Assembly (NCBI RefSeq): GCF_017316125.1
Contig: NZ_JAFLWA010000020.1
Location: 1-64,000, forward strand
DNA length: 64,000 nt
From: Enterococcus sp. DIV0660C
GTDB taxonomy: Bacteria > Bacillota > Bacilli > Lactobacillales > Enterococcaceae
Direction: 5' to 3'
Shown here: positions 27,977 through 37,276 of the stretch, in pieces
Numbering within the stretch: the stretch's first letter is position 1
How the letters are laid out: each line of letters starts with the position of its first letter
The notes under the pieces: generated by a model
Told to the model about the DNA's origin: nothing
What the model saw: the letters and a program-made list of their open reading frames with translations, nothing else
The model's database searches: none
Position numbers and translations under genes: made by a program

Positions 27977-28684
27977 ATGAACGGACAATTAGATTATAAA
28001 ACTGCCATCAAAGATACTTTGCCTACTGTTTTTGGCTATATCGGAATTGGTATTGCATTCGGGGTCGTTGGACATGCTGCTGGTCTTCATTTATTCGTTA
28101 TTTTCATGCTCTCAGCTTTTGTTTATGCAGGCTCTGCACAATTCATCACTGTCAGTATGTTAACTGTTTCAAGCCCTGTATTATCAATTATTTTATCTAC
28201 TTTCCTAGTCAACTCACGCATGATCCTCATGAGTACAACTTTAGCAAATTATTTAAAAGAAAACTCATTAGCACAAAATGTAATGCTAGGAACACTGCTA
28301 ACAGATGAAAGTTTTGCGTTAGGGATGAACAAGTTGAATTTTAGTAAAGGAAAGTTATCATTTGAGTGGCTCAACACAGCAAATATTATTTCTTATTTGA
28401 CATGGATCGGCGCAACAATGATTGGTGCTCTGATGGGTAATTTTATTAATGACCCCAAACAATTTGGACTTGATTTTGCAATTGTTGCAATGTTTATTGG
28501 CCTACTTTATCTTCAGGTAATCGCAGATCGAACATTACCTCTTTCTCTACAATTTTCCGTTATTTTATTTACGTTAATAGCAATCGTTCTCGGATTGATT
28601 TTTATACCAAGTAACTTATTAATTATTGTAGTAACACTTTTAGGCTGTGGATTTGGGGTGATGATGAAACATGTATACTACTAG
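27977..28684 (+). CDS. azlC: Branched-chain amino acid exporter large subunit
   Basis: 235 residues, about seven to eight transmembrane helices. Opening YKTAIKDTLPTVFGYIGIGIAFGVVG and the VNSRMILMSTTLA stretch are typical of AzlC. Start is behind AAAGGAGAATAAAG. The downstream azlD overlaps by 14 bases, so the pair is co-translated. The AzlCD pair exports branched-chain amino acids or their analogues. Confidence 0.9.
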   Translation: MNGQLDYKTAIKDTLPTVFGYIGIGIAFGVVGHAAGLHLFVIFMLSAFVYAGSAQFITVSMLTVSSPVLSIILSTFLVNSRMILMSTTLANYLKENSLAQNVMLGTLLTDESFALGMNKLNFSKGKLSFEWLNTANIISYLTWIGATMIGALMGNFINDPKQFGLDFAIVAMFIGLLYLQVIADRTLPLSLQFSVILFTLIAIVLGLIFIPSNLLIIVVTLLGCGFGVMMKHVYY

Positions 28685-29000
28685 TTATCTCTTTTTTACT
28701 ATTTTAGGTTGCGGCTTAGCAACTTGGTTATCAAGGGTCTTACCTTTTTTGTTCATTAAGCGAATGAACTTTTCTCAACCCGTAGCAGAATTTTTAAGTT
28801 TCGTTCCAATCGTTATCATGTCTGCGCTATGGTTCAATAGTTTATTCGTTCAAAACTTGGGACATCTTCCAAGCATCGACTGGGAAAACTTATTTGCTTC
28901 CTTGCCAACTGTTCTCAGTGCAATCATTTCTAAAAACTTATTAGTAATCGTCATCGTGGGAATGATTTCTTTGGCGGCTCTACGGTTTTTCATTTTATGA
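28671..29000 (+). CDS. azlD: Branched-chain amino acid exporter small subunit
   Basis: 109 residues, four hydrophobic helices, AzlD family (LGCGLATWLSRVLPFLFIKRMNFSQPVAEFLSFVPIVIMSAL). It overlaps the azlC end by 14 bases and lies directly before a strong terminator. The small subunit pairs with AzlC for export. Confidence 0.9.
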   Translation: MYTTSYLFFTILGCGLATWLSRVLPFLFIKRMNFSQPVAEFLSFVPIVIMSALWFNSLFVQNLGHLPSIDWENLFASLPTVLSAIISKNLLVIVIVGMISLAALRFFIL

Positions 29001-29005
29001 TAAGC

Positions 29006-29052
29006 AAAAAATCCTACAGACACAGAAAAAATACTGTGTTTGTAGGATTTTG
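29006..29052. terminator. Terminator after azlD
   Basis: AAAAATCCTACAGACACAG pairs with CTGTGTTTGTAGGATTTT (29006-29052), A and T tracts at both sides. Confidence 0.9.
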
Positions 29053-29387
29053 TCTTTATTTTTATAAAACTGTGTCGAACATGATTATCATAAATCTCAA
29101 GTAACCATACTTTAAATCCATAACAATTACTTCTCTGATTATATCAAGAATTCGCTAGAGTCATCGTACAGAAAATTCAGATAGCCTTTACTTGACATCA
29201 ACTATCTTTTGTCGGTGAACAGTGTGTATGCGGTAGTGAGGATCATCGTATCGAACTCACGAAGGATTCCCATTTGTCTTAGAAAGCTTGGTAGACCTTT
29301 TCAGCATGAAAGAAATATTACTGAGAGCAACACACCTGCTATCAATACTAACTCAAACATATTTTCAATCTACAACAGGAAAAATAA
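29053..29387. other. Region between azlD terminator and CRISPR array
   Basis: About 335 bases. A few short frames exist on both strands, including a hydrophobic start (MFELVLIAGVLLSVIFLSC on the minus strand, about 29368-29312), but none has a supported start and family. Nothing is recognised; it might hold an old gene remnant. Confidence 0.5.
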
Positions 29388-29621
29388 TCTTTGTATCTAT
29401 TCAAAACAGCATAGCTCTAAAACAGGAACCTTAGTAAAAAAAGTTGGTATATAGTTTTGGAAGCATTCAAAACAGCATAGCTCTAAAACCATATAGCAGT
29501 AACAGGTAAAACAGGGAAAGTTTTGGAAGCATTCAAAACAGCATAGCTCTAAAACGTTCAAATTGAGTTACAACATACAACAGACGTTTTGGAAGCATTC
29601 AAAACAGCATAGCTCTAAAAC
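29388..29621 (-). CRISPR. Type II-A CRISPR array, four repeats and three spacers
   Basis: Repeat units of 36 bases at 29586-29621, 29520-29555 and 29454-29489 are identical; the fourth (29388-29423) keeps 22 bases and is degenerate in its distal 14. Spacers are all 30 bases (29556-29585, 29490-29519, 29424-29453). On the minus strand the repeat starts GTTTTAGAGCTATGCTGTTT and ends TGAATGCTTCCAAAAC. The order cas genes, leader, array, and the degenerate terminal repeat, set the orientation as minus. The leader end TATCCGAG abuts the first repeat. Confidence 0.97.
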
Positions 29622-29739
29622 CTCGGATAAATATTTTTGAGGTTCCGTAATCGCACTATTCGCCCATAGCAAGGCTTCAGCATGAATGCTTCATTAGTTC
29701 GATTTACTTGTCAAAGAACGAAAAGATAAGTGATATCTG
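29622..29739 (-). promoter_or_regulatory. CRISPR leader
   Basis: About 118 bases between the csn2 stop and the first repeat. The last bases (CCGAG) resemble the leader-anchoring sequence of type II-A arrays. No obvious -10/-35 was assigned with confidence. Confidence 0.6.
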
Positions 29740-30396
29740 TTATTTTGTTGTCAAAAAATAATCTTGATCTAGAATTTGCTGAGTAACACCCTCAACTGGT
29801 CTAGGTTCCAAAAATAATACATCCACATTGTATAAAGAAATATGGTCAATTAATATTTGTAATTCTGCCTTTGTTAAATAAGAACAAGCATTCACAAATA
29901 CTAATAATTTCTTTTTCACTAGATAACGATATACTTGGATTACTTCAATCATTTTTTCTAAAATAGTATCACTTTTTGTTTCGATCCGTATTCCTAAACA
30001 CTTAAATATCTCCATGAGGGTCAACTCATCTTCTTCAAGATCTAGCGCATGTTCTAACAACTCATGCTGCATCACTTTGGCAATTTCCATCGACAGGTGA
30101 TCAATTTTCGTTTTGATTTCTGGCTTTTCATTTAACTGATTTTCTAAATCAGCGTAAATAAATTTCAATGTTGCAGGTGAGTTCACTTCATACCCCAAAA
30201 TATCTGTGATCAAAATCAGTTCAGATTCTTTGAGGTTTTTTTGATTTTTATCAAACAATTTTAGATCACTCGTCTCATCATAATGATAGAACTGTTCAAC
30301 AGTATGTGCATAAGTCTTTACATCTTCAATCACTAAAATTGTTGATAAATTTAATTTTAATGATTCATCAAGTAGCTTAAAGTTCAAATTCATCAT
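29740..30396 (-). CDS. csn2: CRISPR adaptation protein Csn2
   Basis: 218 residues. The start [26 protein letters not shown] and the long helical middle are those of the short Csn2 of type II-A systems, a ring tetramer binding DNA ends during spacer capture. It overlaps the cas2 end by 20 bases and has AGGAGAAGCAC ahead of the first ATG. It ends directly before the leader. Confidence 0.9.
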   Translation of the reverse strand: MMNLNFKLLDESLKLNLSTILVIEDVKTYAHTVEQFYHYDETSDLKLFDKNQKNLKESELILITDILGYEVNSPATLKFIYADLENQLNEKPEIKTKIDHLSMEIAKVMQHELLEHALDLEEDELTLMEIFKCLGIRIETKSDTILEKMIEVIQVYRYLVKKKLLVFVNACSYLTKAELQILIDHISLYNVDVLFLEPRPVEGVTQQILDQDYFLTTK

Positions 30397-30724
30397 GTGC
30401 TTCTCCTAGATAAACGACCCTTGCATCTGAATTTCCGATGCAAGTATCCTGTTCTCCTGTCAAATAGAGCATTCGCGCAAATTGTTTTTCCGTAATTGTC
30501 AAAATTGTTACTAATCCTTTTTTAGGATTATGTTGCTTCAATCGATTAATCATAGCTGTATTAGCAGTGTTATTCAGCAAAATTTTACTATAAACAGAAA
30601 ATTGGTGCATAATAAACCCTTCACTAAGTAAAAACTTTCGGAATCTCCGATAAATTTTTCTCTCTTCGGCAGTTTCTGTCGGCATGTCGAACATCAAAAT
30701 CATTCTCATATAACGATAGCTCAT
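30377..30724 (-). CDS. cas2: CRISPR integrase subunit Cas2
   Basis: 115 residues, ferredoxin-like fold starting [22 protein letters not shown], with the conserved Asp after MILMF. Its ATG overlaps the cas1 stop by four bases. With Cas1 it integrates spacers. Confidence 0.95.
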   Translation of the reverse strand: MSYRYMRMILMFDMPTETAEERKIYRRFRKFLLSEGFIMHQFSVYSKILLNNTANTAMINRLKQHNPKKGLVTILTITEKQFARMLYLTGEQDTCIGNSDARVVYLGEAHDEFEL

Positions 30725-31587
30725 ATCCTAAAATTAGGCGCCCTTTCTATCTCGTTATTTAGTGATTTCACTACTTTTTTCGTATAATCACTAACGATAT
30801 TGGTCAAAAACATTTTTTTGTTATGGTAAGGGTAATTATTCGTAAACAAATCAAATAGTGCTCGTTTGATTACTTGAAATTCCCGATGCTGATTCTCATA
30901 AACGATGTGATCAACTAGTGGTCGAAATGGTTCCATAAAATCACTTGCTAAGTTAAAATCATTGAACTGATTTGCATGTTTTAACCCAAATTGCGTCATG
31001 CAACCTGTTTGAACAACTTCCCTTGCAAACATACTCAATAATAACGTGTAGCCATAATTCAAACCGGCGTTGATTGAATTATCCGCCTCACGTGTAAACT
31101 CCTTACCAAACAAAGCATTGAAATAAATTCTTGCAGCATGACCTTCGCGATTACTAGGATCAAAAATTTCTAATTCATTTTGCAGATTAAGAAGTGAGGC
31201 TGCTTTTTCTTGAAGGTCAAAGCCAGCTAGTAACTGACTTTGATTCAAGATTTTTTGTGAAATGATTTCAGTCCAAATTTCCGCTTTTCTATTTTCTTTC
31301 CATTCCAATTGCCGAGCTAATTGCAAACTACTATCATGACGTGCATAGAAAGATAACAATTTACCAATAGGCAAACGCTTATCATCACAAAAAAGAATCA
31401 GAATATTTTCATCAATCAAGCGTTTGATCAGCATGGTAGTTAACGTAATATCTGTTGTTTCCAGTAGGAGAACATCAATTTCAGACAGGTGGATCAATTC
31501 TTGGCGATCATATGTCCGAAAAACTAAATGATTGTTTTTGTAAGTCAATTTAGAATGCGTATTTACTACTACTGTCCGCCATCCCAT
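30721..31587 (-). CDS. cas1: CRISPR integrase Cas1
   Basis: 288 residues from [21 protein letters not shown]; the ORF is open upstream within cas9 but this start gives the type II-A Cas1 length. Metal ligands are plausible at Glu in [12 protein letters not shown], His in LKHANQ and Asp/Glu nearby. It lies four bases after the cas9 stop and overlaps cas2. It supplies the integrase activity of spacer acquisition. Confidence 0.95.
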   Translation of the reverse strand: MGWRTVVVNTHSKLTYKNNHLVFRTYDRQELIHLSEIDVLLLETTDITLTTMLIKRLIDENILILFCDDKRLPIGKLLSFYARHDSSLQLARQLEWKENRKAEIWTEIISQKILNQSQLLAGFDLQEKAASLLNLQNELEIFDPSNREGHAARIYFNALFGKEFTREADNSINAGLNYGYTLLLSMFAREVVQTGCMTQFGLKHANQFNDFNLASDFMEPFRPLVDHIVYENQHREFQVIKRALFDLFTNNYPYHNKKMFLTNIVSDYTKKVVKSLNNEIERAPNFRI

Positions 31588-31591
31588 TGAC

Positions 31592-34500
31592 TCAGACCAA
31601 CCTTCTTTGAGTTTCGTATAACCCTGTAATTGATTGATTAATAAATGTTGCCTTATATAGTTCTGCTGTGTTTTTGTATCTACTTCGTTCGATTGTTTCT
31701 CCGAAGAACTTAAAGCTTGCTGGTGCACCTTGTTTGTTCAATTGAAGTAATTGAATAAATGATGATGCTAATTCTTTCATATTTGCATCACGATTCTTTT
31801 CATATAAATCACGGACTTTTTTCTGTCTGTCTTCCGCACCAACATAGCGATCGGTAAACTGTAAGATTACTTCTAATAATTCAGTAAATTTTGCGCGATG
31901 ATTTTCTAAATAAAGCAAGCTTTTACCACCGGAATCATCCACATGTTTGGCATGGTACAATAGTTCAACTAAGTCATCTGGCAAGACCATTTGATTACCT
32001 TTTTGAGATTCATCTGCACTTGCTAATAAACGACGACGACCATCGGCAAATTGATACAAAGAATATTTTGGAAGCTTCAATTGAACTTCAGGATGGATAA
32101 AGCCTTTTTCTTCTAAAAAGCCGACTTCATTTTTTTCAAACGCTTGTCGTTCTAAAATTTTGATTCCCACTAATTGTTGAACAACTTTCGCCGCTTTTCC
32201 TTTTTCATGAGTAATAATAACAGAATATGCCACTGTTGGACTGTCGAACCCACCATAATTGACGGGTGCCCAGTTGTTTTTTCTAGCAATCAATTTTTTT
32301 GAAGGTCCTTTAGGTAAGATTGATTCTTTTGTAAATCTACCCGTTTGTATTTCAACTTTCTTTACGATATTCATTTGATGATAGTTCATCACTTTTTTGA
32401 TCGTCTTGATGTCTCTTTGACGATTCCAAAGGACTTCGCCAGTTTCTTTGTTTTTTAACACCTCATCGCTTGTAAAAAAGTTCATGATATTTGAATAGAA
32501 CTCTTTTTTGGCGGTCGCTTTGTTCAGTGCACGAATGGAAACTTTCGTGTACTCCCAATAGACAAATTCAGGTGCTAATTTAGGATAAACTTTCAATAGA
32601 GCTTGTGCAATGACCCCATTCAAGTAAGCATCTTGTGCATGATGGTAATCATTGAGTTCTCGAATTTTATATAACGAAAAATCTTTTCGAAACTGGCTTG
32701 CTAAAGAAGATTTTAACGTAATCACACGAACAGGTTTTTCGGATGATTGTTGATTGTTATATTTTTGGTGTAAAATCTGAGCAACATTTTTTGTGATCTG
32801 GCGTGTTTCAACTAATTGACGTTGAATAAAGTGTGCTTTGTCCTCTTCCGTCAAACCGCCATTGACTGCTTTCGTCAAATAACTGAATTTCTTTTTGCTG
32901 ATCAGTCCGGAAGCCAAAAGTCTTTCCCAAGTAGGTCGCATTTCTTTCACTATATTTTCAGCAGGTACCGTGTTTGATTTGCCACGGTTCATACGAGATG
33001 TAGTCAATACACGGTTGTCGATGGAATCATCTTTTACGAAACTTTGGGGAATAATGTGATCAATATCATAGGAAGATAAGTTGTTGATGTCTAGCTCATC
33101 GCCGGTATACATATCACGCCCATTTTGGAGATAGTATAAGAACAAGCGATCATTTCTCAGTAAATTAGCGTCCTTGCTAATCGGTTCATCTTCCAAAATA
33201 CTACTACCAAATTTTTTGATCGCTTCTTCTAAATATTTCATGCGTGCCCGCGAAGCACGGTTTCCTTGCGCGGTTGTTTGGTTTTCTCTCGCCATTTCTA
33301 CCACAATATTTGTTGGTAATTCCCCCATGATCTCAATGATTTCTTCCACGATTTTCAAGCTTTGTAAAATTCCTTTTTTGATTGCGGGGCTACCTGCTAG
33401 TTCTTGGACACGTTCTTCTGTATTCTTGTCATTGTCAAAAGCTATTTTTTCGATTTCTTCTTTAAAGGATAGATTTTCATCGTTAATTAATTGCATAAAG
33501 TTACGGTTACGATTTCTTGGTAGATCATCATCATCAATCAAGTAATCGAGAATCGTTTTTTGTGTTTTTTGGTCAACAATACCATGAATCAGCTTGGCTG
33601 ATAAACGTCCCCACCCTTTGTAATGTTTACGTTCCAATTGCTTTTGTTCTTCTTCAGTTAATAAGTCGGAAAACTGTTCTAATTGTTTACGACGCATTTT
33701 ACGATCTTCAAAGACAGTCAAAATTTTTACGATTTGTTCAAAGTGTTGTTCGTATTCTGGTTGTTCAAATAACGCTGGTCGGATACCCAGTTTGACTAAA
33801 TCATGATACGTTCCTAGACCTGCGTTAAAAGCTTTCTCGATTCCTTCCACTTTTGGATTTTCAATGCCATATTCATTTTTTAAAAAGGCCTCTAGTATTT
33901 CTTTTTTGACTTTTCGTTGTTGCTTAAATAGATCATTGACGATTTGCTGTTTTTCTTTACTCGAAAAATTCTGCACACGTCCGTTATCATCAATGTATTT
34001 TACCTTGGTCAATTCATTGTAAACAGTAAACTTTTCATATAATAAGCTATGTTTAGGCAAGACTTTTTCCATTGGCAAATAAGAGTCGTTATTGGTCATC
34101 CGTTCCACAAAGTCCGTTGCTGATTTTTCGATATCTACTTTTTCATTCAAATTCCATGGTGTAATTTTTCCAGATTCTTTTCGAGTTAGCCAGGAAAAGC
34201 CCCCTTCTCCTTGTGCTAATGGTCCTACATAATAAGGAATTCTAAATGTCATGAGCTGGCTAATTTTCGCTTCCTCTAAAAAGGGATAATATGGTTTTTG
34301 ATTTTTGATAATTGCTTTTAATTCTTCTAGATGGAGCTGATAAGGAATCACACCGTTATCAAAAGTTCTTTGTTTACGTAAAAAATCCTCCTGCTCTATT
34401 TTTGCTAAGAAATCTTCCGCACCTGTCGTTTTCGTTAGCGTTTTTATCAAATATTTATAAAATGCTTCTTGGGTCGCACCGCCATCGATATACCCCGCAT

Positions 34501-35575
34501 ATCCAGCTACTTTTTTGTTTTTAAATAGATCATCATACTCGTCTGGTATGTTTTCACGAACAAATCGCTTCAATGCTTTTAGATCTTCTTTGTGATCTGT
34601 AAAACGCGCAACCATACTACTTGATAATTTTGCACGTGTGGAAGCTTCAGTTACTTTCAAAATATTGGTCAACGAAATCGCATCATAGACACTTTTTGCT
34701 GCATCAAACACACTGCGAAAATCTTCACCTATTTCAGCGAGTAAAGTTTCTAAATTTTCTTCATACTCTTCTTTTGAAAATTGGATTTTAGCATCTTCAT
34801 CCAACGAAAATGTTTTTTTGACATTCCCTTGATTTCCAACAATCATTTTAATGAACTGCGCAAAGTCTCCTGTACTTTTTTCTTCAGGAAATAGACTTAA
34901 AATCAGTTCAGCTCGCTTCATACGAGAAATTTTTTGCTCGGCGATCCTATCTAAAGCGGTCAGTGAGTCCAGCTCTTTTTCAACGTTGAAGGTTTCATTG
35001 TAGACTTGGATAAACTGTTCAAACGTTCCAGAAACAGAAGAATTTTCTGTATTCAGTTCTCCTTCAATCAAAAAGTGTCCTCTGAACTTAATAATGTGCG
35101 CTAATGCAAGATAAACCAAACGTAAATCTGCTTTCTCAGAGGAATTAGCTAAATGCTCACGTAAATGATAAATCGTCGGAAACTGTTCATGGTAAGCTAC
35201 TTCTTCAGCTATACTTCCAAAAATCGGATGACGTTCATTTTCTTTTTCATCTGTGATAGAAAAGCTTTCATCCAAACGAGCAAAAAAATTCGGATCGACT
35301 TGATTCATTTCTTCACCGAATATCGTACGTAAATATTGAATTCGTTGTCGGCGTCGAGCGATTCGTCTACGAGTCGTCCGTTTCAATCGTCGTCCTTCAG
35401 CGGTTTCACCCTGTTCAAATAAGCGAACACCCCAAAAGTTTTTTTTGACTGCTTTTTTTTGAGTATTACCTGAAATTTTCATTTTTCGTTTTACTAAATC
35501 ATAATCTTCTGTCAGCACTGCCCATCCGACACTTGCTGTGCCGATGTCAAGACCAATCGTGTAATTTTTTCTCAT
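31592..35575 (-). CDS. cas9: RNA-guided endonuclease Cas9 (type II-A)
   Basis: 1327 residues from [33 protein letters not shown] precedes this ATG and the ORF extension into the tracrRNA has no ribosome site. RuvC-I Asp10, an arginine-rich bridge helix ([17 protein letters not shown]), RuvC-II Glu in [13 protein letters not shown] His in [11 protein letters not shown] and RuvC-III in YHHAQDAYL are all intact, so both nicking sites look functional. The C-terminal PAM-reading stretch reads IERSRYKN; Arg1297 and Arg1299 align with Arg1333 and Arg1335 of S. pyogenes Cas9 (IDRKRYTS), suggesting an NGG-type PAM. It cuts DNA with crRNA and tracrRNA. Confidence 0.97.
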   Translation of the reverse strand: MRKNYTIGLDIGTASVGWAVLTEDYDLVKRKMKISGNTQKKAVKKNFWGVRLFEQGETAEGRRLKRTTRRRIARRRQRIQYLRTIFGEEMNQVDPNFFARLDESFSITDEKENERHPIFGSIAEEVAYHEQFPTIYHLREHLANSSEKADLRLVYLALAHIIKFRGHFLIEGELNTENSSVSGTFEQFIQVYNETFNVEKELDSLTALDRIAEQKISRMKRAELILSLFPEEKSTGDFAQFIKMIVGNQGNVKKTFSLDEDAKIQFSKEEYEENLETLLAEIGEDFRSVFDAAKSVYDAISLTNILKVTEASTRAKLSSSMVARFTDHKEDLKALKRFVRENIPDEYDDLFKNKKVAGYAGYIDGGATQEAFYKYLIKTLTKTTGAEDFLAKIEQEDFLRKQRTFDNGVIPYQLHLEELKAIIKNQKPYYPFLEEAKISQLMTFRIPYYVGPLAQGEGGFSWLTRKESGKITPWNLNEKVDIEKSATDFVERMTNNDSYLPMEKVLPKHSLLYEKFTVYNELTKVKYIDDNGRVQNFSSKEKQQIVNDLFKQQRKVKKEILEAFLKNEYGIENPKVEGIEKAFNAGLGTYHDLVKLGIRPALFEQPEYEQHFEQIVKILTVFEDRKMRRKQLEQFSDLLTEEEQKQLERKHYKGWGRLSAKLIHGIVDQKTQKTILDYLIDDDDLPRNRNRNFMQLINDENLSFKEEIEKIAFDNDKNTEERVQELAGSPAIKKGILQSLKIVEEIIEIMGELPTNIVVEMARENQTTAQGNRASRARMKYLEEAIKKFGSSILEDEPISKDANLLRNDRLFLYYLQNGRDMYTGDELDINNLSSYDIDHIIPQSFVKDDSIDNRVLTTSRMNRGKSNTVPAENIVKEMRPTWERLLASGLISKKKFSYLTKAVNGGLTEEDKAHFIQRQLVETRQITKNVAQILHQKYNNQQSSEKPVRVITLKSSLASQFRKDFSLYKIRELNDYHHAQDAYLNGVIAQALLKVYPKLAPEFVYWEYTKVSIRALNKATAKKEFYSNIMNFFTSDEVLKNKETGEVLWNRQRDIKTIKKVMNYHQMNIVKKVEIQTGRFTKESILPKGPSKKLIARKNNWAPVNYGGFDSPTVAYSVIITHEKGKAAKVVQQLVGIKILERQAFEKNEVGFLEEKGFIHPEVQLKLPKYSLYQFADGRRRLLASADESQKGNQMVLPDDLVELLYHAKHVDDSGGKSLLYLENHRAKFTELLEVILQFTDRYVGAEDRQKKVRDLYEKNRDANMKELASSFIQLLQLNKQGAPASFKFFGETIERSRYKNTAELYKATFINQSITGLYETQRRLV

Positions 35576-35636
35576 CTTTATCCCTCCCAAATTTGCTTCT
35601 GTAACTTCTTTTGTAAAAATAAAAAGAATATTTCTG

Positions 35637-35671
35637 TTGTGTATTCTCGAATATGTGATAAAATGTACTTG
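35637..35671 (+). promoter_or_regulatory. tracrRNA promoter
   Basis: TTGTGT (35637-35642), 16-base spacer, then an extended -10 TGATAAAAT (35656-35664). Predicted start of transcription near 35671, just before the anti-repeat. It is back to back with the cas9 leader. Confidence 0.65.
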
Positions 35672-35755
35672 TTGGTAGCATTCAAAACAACATAGCAAGT
35701 TAAAATAAGGCTTAGTCCGTAAACAAATTTTGGCACTGTATTCGGTGCTTTTTTT
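35671..35755 (+). ncRNA. tracrRNA
   Basis: The anti-repeat begins GGTAGCATTCAAAACAACAT and continues AGCAAGTTAAAAT; it pairs with the CRISPR repeat with two mismatched positions in the upper stem and the usual GA/AAGT bulge. Next comes the nexus AAGGCTTAGTCCG, then a linker TAAACAAATTTTG and a terminal hairpin GCACTGTATTCGGTGC with a T-run. Compared with S. pyogenes the second stem-loop is not recognisable. Transcribed divergently from cas9. Confidence 0.93.
35734..35755 (+). terminator. tracrRNA terminator
   Basis: GCACTGTATTCGGTGC hairpin (35734-35749) followed by TTTTTT. Confidence 0.85.
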
Positions 35756-36130
35756 GTGCTCTTTTTTTAATTGAATGTTGTTTTTAGAACAAAAAAATGC
35801 TACTTAATCATTTCAAATTATACCACTACCCACTTCACAAGCAAGCCTTTTCAATTGATATACAAACAATTTTTTTCTTATTAAAATAAGAATAAAAACA
35901 AAAAATTTATTGAATTTAAAATAACTTTACATCAATCCATATCAAGTTATTTTTATCCAAATAAAAAAAGTGAGACAAAAACATTATCTGTTTTGCCTCA
36001 CTTTTTTAGTTACACAGGTTCAAATAGTTTTTTTCAGACTGAAACTAAACATCAATTTATGCTTGTGAAAATAATTCAATCATCTTTATTTAGCTTATCT
36101 ATTAGCTGGTTTTCCTTGCTTCCTTCCTAT
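35756..36130. other. Intergenic region between tracrRNA and DUF1622 genes
   Basis: About 375 bases, AT-rich. It contains one bidirectional terminator (35964-36007); no gene is recognised. Confidence 0.6.
35964..36007. terminator. Terminator downstream of the DUF1622 pair
   Basis: AAAAAAAGTGAGACAAAA and TTTTGCCTCACTTTTTT form a hairpin with A and T tracts on both sides, able to act for either direction. Confidence 0.8.
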
Positions 36131-36502
36131 TCATCTTTCATTTTCAGAAGAATCAAAAGCACCCAACTCTTCATTCAAGAAATAAGAAATAATCGTGCGA
36201 ATTCCTACTAATGCCGCCAATTGAAAAATATCTTTCAATGTTGGTTTGATGATCGACTCGATGATTCCAGCAGAAATAATGATTTCCAAGCTTAGTAGAA
36301 TGTAGCCACCTAACATTTTTTTAATTTCCGTGTTCTTTTTGATTTTTTCCTGTTTAGTTAATTGTTTATCAAATGAAAAATAGAGGAAATCTTTTGCGGA
36401 TAATACCGCTCCCCACAGTAACAATAAGATAGCCAAAAAATTAAATCCTAAAACGAGGTATTGTGCATAAGACAAGAATTGTTCATTCAACATATCCTTC
36501 AT
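36131..36502 (-). CDS. DUF1622 membrane protein (second copy)
   Basis: 123 residues with three membrane helices. The central signature YILLSLEIIISAGIIESIIKPTLKDI and IRTIISYFLNEELG are those of DUF1622. It overlaps the first copy by four bases and is clearly a tandem duplicate (about half the residues shared in that core). Function of the family is unknown. Confidence 0.85.
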   Translation of the reverse strand: MKDMLNEQFLSYAQYLVLGFNFLAILLLLWGAVLSAKDFLYFSFDKQLTKQEKIKKNTEIKKMLGGYILLSLEIIISAGIIESIIKPTLKDIFQLAALVGIRTIISYFLNEELGAFDSSENER

Positions 36503-36867
36503 CCTTCACTCCCCCTTACTCGTTTTTGTTTATCCGAAATTTCTCTGTTCAAGAAATAAGAGATCACTGTTCGAATGATAACCATCACAGCCAACTTCAA
36601 AATATCTGACCAAGTTGGTCGAATAATTGATTCAACAATATCCGCCACAACTAGCACTTCCAAACTCAATAAAATATAGCTAGCCAGCAATTTTCTAACT
36701 TCTGCATTGCGCTGATTTCTTTGTACATAACTTTTTTTTATCGACTGAAACTGAAATAGCGTTTTAAGCACTAAAAATATTCCCACGATCAAAATTAAAA
36801 TGGAAAAAATATTTAAAACAAAAATGGCCCATTCCAAATAGAAAATAAACGTTTCATCAAACATCAC
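36499..36867 (-). CDS. DUF1622 membrane protein (first copy)
   Basis: 122 residues with three membrane helices and the DUF1622 core YILLSLEVLVVADIVESIIRPTW followed by IRTVISYFLNREI. A GTG-ATG start pair follows GAGGTGTGATAT. It is upstream of its paralogue and translationally coupled to it. The pair suggests a hetero-oligomer, an inference only. Confidence 0.85.
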   Translation of the reverse strand: MMFDETFIFYLEWAIFVLNIFSILILIVGIFLVLKTLFQFQSIKKSYVQRNQRNAEVRKLLASYILLSLEVLVVADIVESIIRPTWSDILKLAVMVIIRTVISYFLNREISDKQKRVRGSEG

Positions 36868-36986
36868 ATATCACACCTCTTCCATTATCCATAACTTTAT
36901 TGTAAAGAATGCAAGAGGTCTCGTCCAATCAGAACAAAAAAATTCGTTTGTCATGTTTACTTATATAAATTAGACAGACTACAAAA

Positions 36987-37014
36987 CGTGTCAAAAAAAT
37001 CTTTTTTTGACACG
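36987..37014. promoter_or_regulatory. Perfect palindrome upstream of the oleate hydratase unit
   Basis: CGTGTCAAAAAAA (36987-36999) and TTTTTTTGACACG (37002-37014) form a 13-base perfect inverted repeat with a two-base centre. The tiny loop argues against a terminator and for an operator. The -35 of the predicted promoter begins nine bases downstream. The binding protein is unknown. Confidence 0.6.
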
Positions 37015-37022
37015 CGTATCAT

Positions 37023-37051
37023 TTGGTAGTTTTAACTATTGGGTCTATCAT
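37023..37051 (+). promoter_or_regulatory. Predicted promoter of the small-protein/oleate hydratase unit
   Basis: TTGGTA (37023-37028), 17-base spacer, TATCAT (37046-37051), and AGGAGG of the first gene 34 bases further on. Confidence 0.6.
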
Positions 37052-37097
37052 TTAAAACATAAGAGAGATGTCACGAGAAATAAAGGAGGATTTTCTT

Positions 37098-37226
37098 ATG
37101 AACAAGAAACTACTAAAATTAAGCATTGGTTTAGGTGTTCTAGCAATTAGTGCACTTATCGTTGGAAAGAAGACGGGTTTCTTTGAAGATGACAGTCATT
37201 TATATGACGAATATGAATCAATCTAG
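37098..37226 (+). CDS. 42-residue small membrane protein
   Basis: ATG behind AAAGGAGGATTTTCTT, a strong ribosome site. It encodes a Lys-rich start (MNKKLLKLS), one hydrophobic helix (IGLGVLAISALIVG), then KKTGFF and an acidic tail (EDDSHLYDEYESI). The tail charge and single helix suggest an inserted N-in peptide or an uncleaved signal-like anchor. It ends 50 bases before oleate hydratase and is likely co-transcribed. No known family is recognised. Confidence 0.75.
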   Translation: MNKKLLKLSIGLGVLAISALIVGKKTGFFEDDSHLYDEYESI

Positions 37227-37276
37227 TCGTCCAATCATCAGAGTTGTCAAAGCCAAGTACTGGAGGAAGAATCGCA

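Noticed and set aside
29209-29454. Plus-strand frame of 81 codons
   Set aside because: It reads through the CRISPR repeats and has no recognisable family.
31588-31728. Extension of the cas1 frame upstream by 47 codons into cas9
   Set aside because: The MGWRTVVV start gives the normal type II-A Cas1 length; the upstream part is out-of-frame cas9.
35576-35698. Extension of the Cas9 frame upstream by 41 codons
   Set aside because: It runs into the tracrRNA and has no ribosome binding site; the ATG at 35575 behind GGGAGGG is the real start.
36987-37014. Palindrome as a terminator of the DUF1622 or upstream genes
   Set aside because: The two-base centre is too short for a stable loop and the adjacent promoter suits an operator.
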